In this document: one piece after another, positions 43,980-55,967 of the stretch
Layout of the letters: each line of letters opens with the position of its first letter
Numbering within the stretch: position 1 is the first letter of the stretch
Program-made: the position numbers and the translations under genes
Assembly: GCA_003290165.1 (NCBI GenBank)
Contig: QNQO01001162.1
Coordinates: 186,001-250,000, forward strand
Direction of reading: 5' to 3'
DNA length: 64,000 nt
Source of the DNA: Berberis thunbergii
Lineage: Eukaryota > Streptophyta > Magnoliopsida > Ranunculales > Berberidaceae
The notes under the pieces: model-generated
The model's database searches: none
The model's input: the letters and a program-made list of their open reading frames with translations, nothing else
What the model was told of the DNA's origin: nothing

Positions 43980-46596
43980 GTGTCATGCCTCCGACACGAA
44001 TAAGAACCACCAAACTATATGCTAGATAAATACAAAATCAACCGTAAAAAGGAACTTGTCAAGTTTTGACGCCAAACAAAAACATGTAAACAAATAGCAT
44101 TAATTAATGTACAATAACAGGATTAACCTGAACAAATGGAACATAGCTTGTTATATCAGGTTTCGCTCGCATCTAAAACAAAAGAATTTCTCTATGTTTT
44201 TTCCAACAATACAAATCGCCCTAGTTATAATGTAAGAAAATACATTGATGCCCTTAGGAACAGGCCCCATTTCTTTCGGTAGTTGCTTGTTCAATATACT
44301 AAAAATGATGAGAATGCAGCACCTGATAGTTGCTTGTATATGGCACCGGTGATGGTTGATACAACGACACACTTTGCACCCCAGAAACAAGCAATGTATG
44401 CGCATTCTCCTGTCCAACATACTGCTGCCCGTACTGGATCAGACCTTCAGAGCCCTGCAGTATAAAAATTAGTCAGTACTTAATGACAGACAAACATGAC
44501 CTATAAAGATTGCTAATAAACCAATGACAGACAAACATGACCTATAATTGCACAGTTATTGAAACAAGACAACATAGATACTCTTTAAGTACTTTATTGC
44601 ATATGATCTGGACCTGGGTGTAACAATAAGTTGTAGCAAAAGCACAAGTAGAAGTATCATCATCAACAACATATAGGTTTCATGCTGAAAAAAAAATTCT
44701 ACTAGACCAGATTATATGCTCCTAAAAAAAATTCTACTCCACGGAACTCCTAAAAAACATTGCCATATATCCATTACATCCATCACAGTATATATCATCA
44801 ATTACATAAGCTAAAACTTGATCAAGTGACATCATAACATACCATGTCGTCCGATGTAAGAGTCCCAGACTTATCAAAACAACGTCAACCCACAAATCCA
44901 CCAATACAGGCACCATTACTACATTAGATAAGACTTTTTATCCTATTTGCTTGAAATCACAAACGAAAGAGTCATTTATGCTTAAATGTCGAGGAAGTGA
45001 AGTTATCACTTCAATTTTTTCATCATATTGATTCCGGTTATAAGTTTACTAGCTTGCTAAACTGAATCAGAAATTCTAAATGTCGAGGAAGTGGGCGAGG
45101 AAATAAGCGAGGGGAGGGAGGTGGCGGGATGGGAAAATCAATCAATTTAAGAACATAAAAAAGGAAAATCAGAATGGCATTGAAAACCACCATGAGTTTA
45201 CAAATCACATTTCCATTTTTATAGAAACTTTGCAATTACAAGATATACATGAATTACACGTGTTTATCTTTCCTACCAACACACTATAATCTAAATATAG
45301 ACTCACTTTAATTCCTAACTAGATTTTTCAAGATTTACTACTTGTCAGAATTTTTTTTTTTTAAGGTTTTACTTTTATGACAAGAGATTATGAAAGATTT
45401 GGATTAAAAAAAAAACTTTTATAGATTTCTACAGATTTTTGGATAACTTATATTTTATGACAAATGGCAGACCTTACAAAAAAGACCTTTTGAACAGGTG
45501 ACAGGTGAAAAAGGAGGGATGCCTGGCCTATTTAAACCCCCTCACCACCCCACTCATTCTTCCCCCCTCTCCCTTGCATTTCTTCTCTTCCTCTATAGTG
45601 AAGAGATTCTCCATCTCAATCTCTCCATTTCTTTGCCATTTCTCTATTTTCCATTTGGTAGGCTCTCTTTTCCTCCAATATACTTCTGCATTTGCTCTTC
45701 TTCTTTTATCTTCCTTTCTTGTGGTATTGCATGCAAATGCAAGTAGTGATCTATTGTTATGGTTTTGGTGGCCTTTTTCAGTCTATGGGTTGATTGAAAG
45801 GCTGCTTGAAATGATATAATTGTTGTCTAAATTATTTCAAATAAATACTATGGACACTAACCTTCACATATGGAATGACTTGGAGAACAGCAGACGCACG
45901 TAGAACACGCAGCAATCTCTCAACCGTAGAACACGCAGCACACGCGCGTTTCTGTGACAAATCAAGTTACACTGGACTGCCAAGATCAACCGGCATACAC
46001 ATGCTCCAACCGCATGTCGCCACATCTCAGCATGTCAACGCTGCAACACAGCAGCAATGCGTCCCAGCAGCAGCAAACCCAGCAGCAACAACAGCAGCAA
46101 ACCCAGCAGCAGCAAACCCATCAGCAACAGCAAAGCAGCGCAACATTCACAAATAAAAAAATACCATTAAGCTTATATAATATAATTACAAACAATATAA
46201 TTACAAACAATAATTAAATATCAATACCATTAAGCTTATATAAAAAAAATAGTAATAATAATATAGCAACATTCACAAATAAAAACCACATTTAGATGGA
46301 TAAAACCTAAAGATTCAATATATGATTCAAACATTTAGATGAAACAAATATGGGAATTAAGTGGAAATAGAACCATATTGCCGAGTTCCTTCTTAAAACC
46401 GAACCAGAAATGATGTATCAAACCTACGAATCCAATCCATATCACATCAAAACATCCACTCAGACAACTCAATATGATTGGATTTCTTTTGACAAATAGG
46501 CATTTTCTGTGCTATTCTCTTATTTCAACTTTCCTGATAGAATCCAATTGGTTGAGCGGTCAGGATAATTGATGGAGCCACATTTGGAATTCATAA
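43980..46596. other. CACTA-2 interior with unassigned exon-like pieces
   Basis: Minus-strand pieces at 44460-44310 (GLIQYGQQYVGQENAHTLLV, then SGVQS) and about 44175-44140 (AKPDITSYVPFVQ) look like exons, but I do not recognise the protein. A repeat-tip motif, attctaaatgtcgagg, stands at 45073-45088. A leader-like pyrimidine-rich block is at 45530-45680. From 45870 to 46160 comes the CAG/CAA-rich module listed separately. Confidence 0.45.
45921..46140. repeat. Shared 90-bp module plus CAG/CAA tract, copy 1
   Basis: 45921-46010 (caaccgtagaacacgcagca...) matches 56228-56316 closely. It is followed by an imperfect (cagcag/cagcaa)n tract, giving poly-Gln/Ala/Thr artefact frames. A related tract is at 52965-53055. 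Confidence 0.78.
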
Positions 46597-46604
46597 CACT
46601 ACTA

Positions 46605-46910
46605 CAAATATAGGCTTGCATAGCGCTTAAAAATAGGCTTAGATAGCGCTTAAAAATAGGCTTAGATAGCGCTTTTTAGCGCTATCTAAGCTACCGCTAT
46701 GGTAGCTTAGATAGCGCTCAAAAAAGCGCTATGCAAGGCGCGTACTTGAATAGCGATTCGTTAGATAGCGCTTTATTAAGCGCTATCTAAGCGTTAATTT
46801 TTTTTTTAAATTAGCTTGCATAGCGCTTTTATGAGCGCTATTTAATTTTGTTGATTTTTTAAAAAAAAAATTTTTTGATTTTTTTTTAATTAGCTTCTAA
46901 AGCGCTATTT
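46605..46910. repeat. CACTA-3 left subterminal repeats
   Basis: Repeats of cttagatagcgcttaaaa and its inverse ttttagcgctatctaag alternate, forming hairpins. The right end (52260-52530) has the same words. Confidence 0.88.
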
Positions 46911-47026
46911 AATTTCGGTGAATTTTTTTTATTAACTACCATATAATATTTTTTATATAATATTTAATATAATAATGACAACGTTCAATCAATCAATAAA
47001 GACACAACATGATAACTAATTGTTTC

Positions 47027-47220
47027 TCATTCATTCAAAATATAATTTAAGCATTCATACAAAATTGTTAATATGCTATCATATATATACACCAGCTTTT
47101 TTGGCCACGAAATGAAATGGCCAACAGCTTCTCCTACAGTCCTAACTTCGTCTGTACATTGCGGCACCGCTGAATGTTTCTCAGATTCTACCGCCACTTC
47201 AAATTGTATCCTCGCATAAC
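47027..47220 (-). pseudogene. CACTA second-ORF remnant (DUF8039-like)
   Basis: A minus-strand exon after a clean acceptor (atttcag|gttatg) reads ARIQFEVAVESEKHSAVP, then DEVRTVGEAVGHFISWPKKL. The spacing and the E-x-R-T-x-G-E-A-V-G...WP motif match a domain found at the end of CACTA accessory ORFs. It lies next to the captured exons in the same orientation, so a chimeric transcript could include it. Confidence 0.6.
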
Positions 47221-47298
47221 CTGAAATTGCATCATGGCATTGTATAAGTATAACAACACACACACACACTAAGGAGGAAATTGTAGAAGTTGTGATAC

Positions 47299-47478
47299 CT
47301 GATATGCAGAGGAGGTAGTGCCAAGGAGGAAATTGCTTGGGAATGGAGAAGAACCATCACTTGTAGTTTGATGTATGGGATCAGCAAGGAAACCAAGTCT
47401 GGTGAAATCATTTTCCATCTCAACATAGTCCTCATTTACAGCATGGACAACAGCATCAATCAAAATCTGTTTATTTTG
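47299..47478 (-). pseudogene. ABC1-kinase / beta-glucosidase composite exon
   Basis: One exon-sized frame between good splice sites (tttgcag| and cag|gtatca). The first half, ILIDAVVHAVNEDYVEMEND, then FTRLGFLADP, is typical of plant ABC1K (UbiB-like) atypical kinases of plastids and mitochondria. The second half, FPSNFLLGTTSSAYQ, is the N-terminal motif of GH1 beta-glucosidases. The two are joined without a stop, so the exon appears to be a fusion made by capture. Each part alone is short, so the family calls rest on these motifs. Confidence 0.65.
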
Positions 47479-47781
47479 CTGCAAATACAGAAGGATAAAG
47501 AGAGTGAGCACCATGTTGCAAATAGACCAGAAGGCAACCTGTTCCTGTGCATGTATATGTGTACCATATGGCACAGCACAGCTTCTAAAATCTAAAAATA
47601 GTAAGCTGTAACAGGCATCGATATGAATGAAAGAAAGCAGCATTTATTGCTGGCATTGCCACTTCTCCAATAGTTGAATTGAAAGAAAGCAGAGTACCAA
47701 TATTCACAACACTTGGCCTTTCAGTTAGCATATGAATAGTGAAGATAAATACAGTGACGAGCTGTAATACCCGAAACGGAC

Positions 47782-50316
47782 CTGTTCTGTTCTATCTACA
47801 CCCATTCGCTGATAGGACTCTAAAGCAGCCTTTAGTCTTTCATCGTCAAGTGACAGTAAGGCTTCTAGTTCTCTTATTGCGGAACCAAACATGCAAGGGA
47901 AGTCCTTGAAGCTGCATCATGCAAAATATATCAACCTCAAAAGTAGAAGCATATCTTATACAGAAAGAAAATTATACAAAAAGAGATGCTGCCAGACAAA
48001 GTATTAATAGTATACCAAGACTTTGAGTTGCACGCACACCAAAAAATTAAGAAGATAACAATTTTCGTTTTATTGGACCACAGTTCATTGAGATAGTTTT
48101 CTTTTAGTTCAGTGCATAAAGTTACAAGCAAACTCCCTATATGAAGGTCAGTCTAATTTAAATCTATAACAATAGCATAAATTTGTTTCAAGAATAAAGG
48201 GGTTAATGCACAGCACCTAATATGTCTTGAAGAACCTTAATTATACACTTATGACTTAACAGCAAAAATTGTAATGATCTTTCAAGAAAGATTCACATGA
48301 TGTTGTAAGGCCTAACAACCTCTTTTGCTGCACATGAAAAATTTTCAGCATCACCAGGTATTTTCCATAGGAGAAAACTAGAGATTTTGTGCATCACAGG
48401 TCAACTGTAAAAATTTAAGTTGGTCGAGAGTAACAGCTTGAGGTAAGCTCTCTTTATATTTATGTGTAGGATGATTAAACTGTTCTCATGTTGGAGTTTG
48501 TTTCTACCTTAAGGGTAGAGGGCTTGAAAAGCAACAGAGGAAGGAAAGAGAGCTTAGCCGTTTAAATAACGGGGAGAGTTAGCTTTGTCAGCTTAAGTTT
48601 TCTAAACCTAAGAAATTGGCAAAGAGGAAAAGAAACAGGAGCATACTGGGGGGGGGGGGGAGGGAACAAAAGACTGGGCAAGAGAATGTAAATCAAGTTA
48701 GGTCCTGGGGGTTGACATCTGAACTAAAAAAATCAGCCAACAAGAGCTGAATCATTACTCAAAACATCAAGTCATCACAGAGAACCATTGAATCAATGGT
48801 ATCACATGGAAGTAATTGAATATCTAAAATTCAAATATGTCTGAGCATGAGAAAATATAAATTGGAAATCAAATTTGCATTCTGCTGCAAGATGTACCTT
48901 GAATCAACATAAAAGAAGCTTATAATCCAAACAACAAGGGACCACAAGCCAGTGTGCTCGGGCAAATCATCCCCGGTAGCTGCACTGGTGGGATAAAATG
49001 GGAGATTGTTGCTTGATTTTGCTTTTATTTGCATTGTACTTCCTTCAAATGGTTTGAAGAAATCAAAATTGGCCTCATTACAAAGAGAATGCAACTGAGA
49101 TGATCTATTCTGCGATATTATAGAAGGCAGTGATTAAGTAAACTAATGCCACATAATTGGAGAAGGCCAAAGTTGGAAGTTCAATTTTGACTACAAGAAT
49201 GTGACAAAAGATTCTCACCTTCTCAAATAGCAGGATAAGGTTATCCCAAGCATCAGGAAAAGGTTCCTTAACAGTTAAACTTCTTATGCAGTGGTACAAA
49301 GAAAGGAGCTCATCACCAATATATATAGCCAAGAGAGCTAACTGCAGATGAAATAATCATAAAACAAATTCAAACGATTATGACAAAGCAAAAATCTAGG
49401 AGGGACTCATAAGCTTATAAGAATATCTGGAAATGAAGAGGGGAGGATGGTTGGGTAAAAGCATTCATGATACCTGATTTTGCGGGTTTCCACTATCGGG
49501 CAGAACGATTGATGCTTTCAAGTAATATGTAGCTGCTACCGACCAGCTGCGGTTTTGGGCATTAGGAATCAAATAAAGCTCCCTGTATCGAGCAAGATCC
49601 CCAAGACAAACCAAATAACGATGACATGAAGACTGACATCTGTGCCTTTTCATCATGTCCATGGAACTGGAAAAAGTACCATCATTGAGAACTTCGCCTG
49701 AAAACCCATAACTTCTTCTGACTTTCACAATCAAATCTTGGTAAAACTCTGCAGCTTTTGACATGAATGATTTAAAACCTTCAAGAAGATTCTCACTATT
49801 TTGCTGCACAGAGGCAATATTTTTCTCATGTGATAAGTTTGTGCCTTCTTTATTAGTCAAACTTTCACGAATTCTATTTCGATATTCATCAATGTGTTTA
49901 TAGTGAAGCTTCCATAGACAGTATTCAATATCTTGAAGTTCACCCAATTCATAGTCATTCAAGAGGATTTTCGCATAGCTAGAACGAGCTTTACTGTATA
50001 ATTCCTGAACATCAGCACTCAGAATACCCTTAACGTGGACCAACTTCCACAACTGTTTTTCTGCATTAACAGCCTGTATCACAAAAATCCCAACGTCAGG
50101 CACCACATCTTTGTTCTTTCTCTCTCTCTTTTATTTCACTAAGCATAATAGAAACAATTTCTTTTTAATAAAGCAACCTAGCAGAATCGCAACTTTTAAA
50201 CTTACCTCATCAATATGATTTTGAATGTGATCCTTATCATCAAGAGGACGTTGTGGATTCAAATGCATGAAAGGAGAGGTTACAACCCGTTCTATGGAAA
50301 CCTGTGTATTAGGCAT
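47782..50316 (-). pseudogene. Captured SMG7-like (EST1-type) gene, N-terminal half
   Basis: SMG7 proteins bind phosphorylated UPF1 in nonsense-mediated mRNA decay through a 14-3-3-like TPR domain. Exons: 50316-50206 (MPNTQVSIERVV...), 50073-49474 (EKQLWKLVHVKGILSADVQE, IEYCLWKLHYKHIDEYR, SCHRYLVCLGDLARYRELYL, YYLKASIVLPDSGNPQNQ), 49341-49219 (LALLAIYIGDELLSLYHCIR, PFPDAWDNLILLFEK), 49109-48898 and 47911-47782 (FKDFPCMFGSAIRELEALLS, AALESYQRMG). All junctions keep frame and I see no stop in the roughly 390 codons. The C-terminal half is absent. It fits the SMG7-like branch better than SMG7 itself, but I am not sure. It could still be transcribed. Confidence 0.85.
48645..48661. repeat. Short poly-G run in an intron
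   Basis: About a dozen Gs within an SMG7-like intron. Likely a length-variable tract. Confidence 0.75.
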
Positions 50317-50406
50317 AGGTCTGCTAGTAAGGAAGAGGTACAAGTTCAATCCCTCAGGAAAGTAAATTCTTATATATTTACCATACCTAACAAAAGCAGA
50401 CAAAAG

Positions 50407-51950
50407 TTAGTAAAGCATGGGACTGCATTGATTAAGAGGAATGTAAACAGAACAAATAAAAAGATGGGAACTGAAACTCTAAAGTAAATTAATTAAACTA
50501 CAAGATTTTTCTCACTTCCTGCTTTGCTAAGATAATTTTAGATACTGCGTGTACATTTAAACAATAGATATTTGTTAGTGACACTCACCTAGCTGAGGAT
50601 AACAAATTTAATTGACATAACAATAACAATAGTAATGAAATCAATTGTAACTGAGGTGTGATATACAGAACCTAAAGTCAAGCAAAGCTATTAGACTATC
50701 ATAGCTTATTCTATCAGGTCTTTTTTTTTAGAACGACATCAGGTCTTCAAGAATTTTGAAAGAGAAAATTATATATTCATCAGAATGTAATTTTTTTAGG
50801 ACTCCATTTTGTGTATCCTCTTTTTTCCCCCATTACTGGAATTTGATTTACAATACTCTTTCGTCTTTAAAGTTTGGACTATTCGGGAGCATTACAACAG
50901 CAAAAGTAAAGGGTAATCACTTCAGCCCCTTGAACATACTGAAAGTCAGCAGTCCTAAAAACTACTCAGAAACACTGAAAGCTGGATGCCAACCAGTAAG
51001 CGTGGTACTCGATGAATTTATCTTTAGAGCATTCTCCTCAATACAAATTTCAGCGAACGTTAAAACTTGTCATCCTCCAATCACTCATTTTCCTTGTAGC
51101 AACTCTAATCAATGCCCTTATCTTCATAGTCTACTAATTAAGGCCTTAAGAAAATACGCCTAAATTACCTATTTAGAAACCATGAATAAGCCCTAAAAAG
51201 AAGTAACACAGGCCTTAATCCCTAGTCACTCGGAATATCAATCTTTATCAGTTTTTCCTATAGCTCAAGCTTTTCTTTTATGAAACAGAAAATAATAAAT
51301 AGCTAGTTCCCCAAAATCAAACTCCCAATGACTGGTTGAATTTAGATATCTAACTGTTACCTGTATACTCAACACATATTTGCTCCATCATAATCTTATG
51401 TAGCAGAAATTACTTAACACAGAAAAAGAAACTCAATGGAAGAATTGCACTGTAAGAGAGATTATGGATATAAAAAAATTCAAGAATATTTACATCGGAT
51501 TCACATATGCACAAAAGAAGCTACAAGATACATATGTAAAGCTAGTCTGTAAAATTGGTTTAAGCATCTTACCTTCAGAGGACAACAGTTCCCTCATGTT
51601 AGTTTGAGAACAGAAGACAGAAGCTATCTATAACCGCATCCATTGAACATAAGAAGAAACCCATTGTAAATTAGATTCCCAATTCATTAGGTCAAAATTG
51701 TTCAAGTCTGTTTCACAAAAAATCACAAATTTAAGCACCATAATCAAAGTCCATTGTCAATTTCATAAAAATAAACCAAAACAATCAAACCCCATGTAAA
51801 CATAAACATGATTCAATTTCGTTTCAGAAAATCAAAAAATTAGGGCACAAAAGGCAAATCAAAACCAAACTAATGAAAACCCATTCAAAATCAAAGCATG
51901 CTTAACCAACCCGGTTCTAAAGATATAAACTTGAAACAAAATACCCAGAT
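50407..51950. other. 5' part of CACTA-3, no clear exons
   Basis: Upstream of the SMG7-like start codon on the minus strand. It may hold the captured promoter and 5' UTR. Plus-strand frames such as 50756-51163 have no recognised domain. Confidence 0.4.
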
Positions 51951-51959
51951 TTAAATGAG

Positions 51960-52159
51960 CTTCCGACTCCTCGGTTCCTCGCCTCCTCGCCTCCTCTGGT
52001 TCCTCGCCTGAGTCGCCTCCTTCCTCGGTTCTTCGCCTCCTCTGGTTCCTCGCCTCCTTCCTCGGTTCCTCGCCTCCTCTGGTTCCTCGCCTCGGTTCCT
52101 TGCCTTCTCGCCTCATCGCCTCTGTGTGTGTTTGAGAAGGGGAATTCTAAATGTCGAGG
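51960..52159. repeat. GC-rich minisatellite with MULE-like tip
   Basis: Units like ggttcctcgcctcctct repeat about eight times, then gaattctaaatgtcgagg follows, which shares tctaratgtcgagg with the MULE tip at 19268 and with 45075. It may be a relic of a related foldback or MULE end inside CACTA-3. Confidence 0.55.
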
Positions 52160-52259
52160 AAACCAAAATCTGAAAAAATGAAAAAATGAGGGTTTGTGAT
52201 CTTAACCGTCCGATCATATCAAGATCTGAAAAAATGAGATTTAATTTGATATTTGATCA

Positions 52260-52530
52260 AAATCGAAGCGCTATCCTAGTGCCCACTTGGATAGCTCTTT
52301 AAAAGCGCTATGCAAGCACTTTAAAAGCGCTATGGTAGCTTTGGTAACGTTTTTTCTCATAGCGTTTTTTAAAGCGCTATCTAAGACATAACTAAGATAG
52401 CGCTTAACTAAAAAAAAAAATTAAAAGCGCTATTGTAGCGTTTTTTTTTTTTTTTTTTTAAAGACAAATAAGCGCTATCCTAGTGCCCACTTGGATAGCT
52501 CTTTAAAAACGCGCTATCTAAGTGGCGTTA
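52260..52530. repeat. CACTA-3 right subterminal repeats
   Basis: taaaagcgctatgcaagc, aaagcgctatctaag and gcgctatcctagtgcccact words recur, matching the left array in inverted sense. Confidence 0.85.
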
Positions 52531-52557
52531 CCTAAGCTAATATTTGTAGTAGTGTAA

Positions 52558-54230
52558 ATTCTAGAATTCACATCCCTATCTACTTCTATATATATACCTC
52601 CGAACAAAGAAAACATTTTATCATGTAGCCCGTTTAATCAAGCATTAAGATGTCGATGCATATAACTGAGATCTCTAATCAATATCTGAGTGGTTTGACT
52701 TCAGAGTAGAAGATCTTGCTAGTGGCAAATAGATTGTTTCTCACTTGCACAAGCAAAAATGGCACATGCAATCAATGCAACATCTGATCAGTAAGCATCA
52801 GGTTTAGAAGACACGTGCAGAAGATAGATGTGCAGAGGTAAAGGTGACTTACACTAGTTTTCCTCCGACCAATCTTTAAGGCATAAGCCAATCGTCGCAG
52901 TTGCCAATTTTTGAGCTTCGGCGGTGTTTCTTTTTCATCATCAGTTACTTCCCATCAACGCTGCGACAGACAGCAGCAGCAAACCAAGCAGCAACAGCAA
53001 CAGCAAAGCAGGGCAGCAGCAGCATCAACGCCGCGCATGAAACAGCAGCAGAAAAAAATTACAGATGCACTCTGTTTTGCGACAGAGTGCTTTGCCTACC
53101 TGCTCCTCGTATAGAGCCAAGCAAAGCTATGCACCTTCACAAGTACTTGCCACAATTACCTGCAATTGTCAACCAAGCAAAGTTAGCTTTTATAGCTTGA
53201 CAAGAAGCTCAAACCAATCATGCATTCGAAGAAAAACAAATGCTGGAAAAAATTCAATTCATTCCAACATCTTAAGTTGAAATTTATGTAAAATGGACAG
53301 CTGCAATCGGCTACATTCTTCATTTTCGTACAATTGTTTGATAGGCAAAAAAGGTTAAAATGAGCTGATTTTTTGTAACTTGCAACTTGCAAATAAAATT
53401 GCAAGTTCAAAATGCAAATTGCAATAACAAACTCTAAATGCCAATGAATAACAAGCACTAAATTGACTTGAATAGGCAACCTTTACTCAATTAAGACATA
53501 AGCAAAAAATAGCCTATTACACCTTAAGGTCACATTTCTATGTCTAGTTCATGTATCAAAAATGCTTCCAAATATCAGCAACAAACAAGATATATACTCG
53601 AACAATTAAAGGAGTCGAGGGGTTAATGAACAAACCGGTGATTGCTTTCTCATAAATCAGCTTAAGTGTCACAGCTCTCCTCTGGGACTCTAGCCTTTCA
53701 ACTTCAGTACCATTAGCGACAACGCACTATGGTTTTGACTACTTGAGGAAGGAGTTCAACGCCCATTACAATATTCATAATGGGGAAGTAACCATTAGGA
53801 TAATCACCAACATTTTGAAGTCTAGTGTCAATCAGAAAAATACAGAACCTGCGATTCCAGAATCAAGGTTAAATAATCCAGTCCTAAAGCTTGAGTCAAC
53901 AGAACAAAGCATTTAATAACTGATATTGTATACAGAACTTCTACCTGAATCTCATTTAGCTAAAAGAAACTCATTTGATGGCAATGTACAGAACTTCTAC
54001 CTGATAGGACTACAAGCAGGGGAGGTGCAAGCAGTTGATTTCAGTTTTGTTGATGGCAAGATGTTGATGCACTATATGCTTCCTTTCAGAGTATGAAATC
54101 ATGTTGTCTAAATCTAGGGTTGTCTCTGTCTTGTAAGAGCTACATTTCTACATGTCAAAAATATATGATGTAGTTAGACAAAATTTAAAAACTTAGGAAG
54201 AAGTAAACTATTAAATAATAAATGAGAAAT
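52558..54230. other. CACTA-2 interior, mostly unassigned
   Basis: Contains a CAG/CAA tract (52965-53055) and a minus-strand exon-like piece near 53830-53720 (DTRLQNVGDYPNGYFPIMNI, then VMGVELLPQV) that I cannot name. Otherwise nothing definite. Confidence 0.4.
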
Positions 54231-54454
54231 GAAATGGAGGAAATAGAACAATTAGGTAGTTATATTCAAAAGCCAGAATAACCTTCAGGTACACTAAATC
54301 ATCCTCAGAAAATGCCTTCTCATCATTGACATGAGTAGCAGCGCACCTCGCAGCAACACCATTATGAACATGCTGTTTTATGGATGATTCATGAGTACTT
54401 ACAAGCTAAACTAACAAAAGGGGAGGAGAAAAGGATGGAAAATAGATCAATAAC

Positions 54455-55783
54455 CTTTACAATTTCTGGATTCTTCCATGGACCTTTATCTGAGCGCATA
54501 CAACCACTTTGATCAGCACAAGTACAAGTACCACCTAAGAAATCAGGCAACTCGCTGTTGCAAACGACACTGAGTGAGTTTCAAATAAAAGGTTTGCTGA
54601 AAAGATGTTTTAATCCATTATAAAGTGAAATATCAACAGGGAAAAGGCAGTTGCTACAATGTGTGTTTGTATGTGTGTGTGGGCGTGTGTGAGAAGAGTG
54701 AGGGGTGGCGTGGGAGTGTCATCACAATGCAATGATTGCAGTAATTTACCTCGCATCAATTATTTCAAGCAACTTGCTTTGGTACTTGCTTCCAAGAACC
54801 TGATAGGAAGAAACCTCTCATTATTTAAGCGACTCCTAGATCAAAAGCAACATTTCTCAAGGCGAACAATCTACCTTTTCATTGGATACTGACCTTCAGT
54901 TTGTTATTCAATCGGCGTTCCTCATCAAAATCAATAAAGGGATTCCTGCCATTAGAAGCACGATAACGGGCAAGTTCTTCCTTTAGACGTGTAAGAATCG
55001 TCTCTGAACGTCGCAGCTTGGCACTTAGCTCTTCATTTTGAGTTTTTAACCAATTGTTTTCGTCCTGTTACATAGAACATTCATGTTTGAAATTTATCTT
55101 AAAAGAATGACAATAAAATAAGAAACAAAGGGAGAAAACAATAAAAGGTACTCATTACAACACATTTAATCTAACATCCCACGTCAAAACAGTCAAATTT
55201 TCTGAGTGGCAGTTTCATTCAAAGTGACCTGATCTAACCAAAAGCCTATTACCTATTCACAGTTACCTGAATGCATTGTAATTGATCATTTTTTAGTCTG
55301 GTCTGCTACACTTGGCCATTACCATTGATATTCTAAACCTCTAAACATACATTTGTTACAAGAAACCTGTACTTTTGAAAAACGCCTGAGTGTTACAATT
55401 GCACATATTCTTGTTTTTCGATTAGGAAGGGTGAATAAATGATCCATCAAATATGTGAAAACTGACATTTGACACAACCCACCCTAAGTTTAATATCAAA
55501 TGGGAAAAAGTATCAATCCTCGACCTTCAACAATGGTTTATAATTCAAAACCGCAGAATTTTTTCCCTTTATTTTCAAAAATAACCAAATCCCAATATAC
55601 AAATGACTTGCCCTTATTTAGCTAATTCCAATGAAAAGGTAGGTTGTTCTATCTAAAATCCAGAAACGAACTACACCATTAGCAGCAAACACAAATAGAA
55701 AATACCTCAGGATAGTTATCACCATCAATTTTCTGAAGACTCGCCAGAAGGTCTCTTGCAGCTTTGTTGAAACTTCTAACTCC
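54455..55783 (-). pseudogene. Captured Sec14-like exons with a coiled-coil exon between
   Basis: Sec14-like proteins carry phosphoinositides between membranes. Exons: 55783-55706 (FNKAARDLLASLQKIDGDNY, PE), 54799-54750 (VLGSKYQSKLLEIIDA) and 54554-54455 ([34 protein letters not shown]); these match the lipid-binding CRAL-TRIO domain of plant SFH proteins. The expected TLCRM...PKT segment between the first two is missing. In its place is a 57-residue exon (55064-54894; SAKLRRSETILTRLKEELAR, FIDFDEERRLNNKLK), a coiled coil that I do not recognise, spliced in phase 0 on both sides. A further minus-strand piece near 54375-54285 is unassigned. Confidence 0.75.
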
Positions 55784-55967
55784 CTAGGGAAACAATTAAC
55801 ACGTTAGGCATGGTTAAGCAAGAAACTATATAGTCTTTCTGTACTGCATAAAACAATGTATGTCAACAACAAAGGCGGAGGAAATCCACCTTGTAATTTT
55901 TATTTTTCATTTTAAATAAATTCAGGTCAATAGTCTCACATACCACACCCTGAACATCCAGGATAGC

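Larger units (their letters stand above)
46597..52554. mobile_element. CACTA element 3, complete, carrying captured exons
   Basis: The ends CACTACTACAAATATAGGCT (left) and CACTACTACAAATATTAGCT (right, other strand) are inverted, and the 3-bp duplication taa flanks them (46594-46596 and 52555-52557). Subterminal repeats with aagcgctatctaagc stand in both ends (46605-46910 and 52260-52530). The element is 5,958 bp. It has no TNP2 and only a remnant of the second CACTA ORF, so it is non-autonomous. It carries SMG7-like exons and an ABC1K/beta-glucosidase composite exon on the minus strand. Confidence 0.92.
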
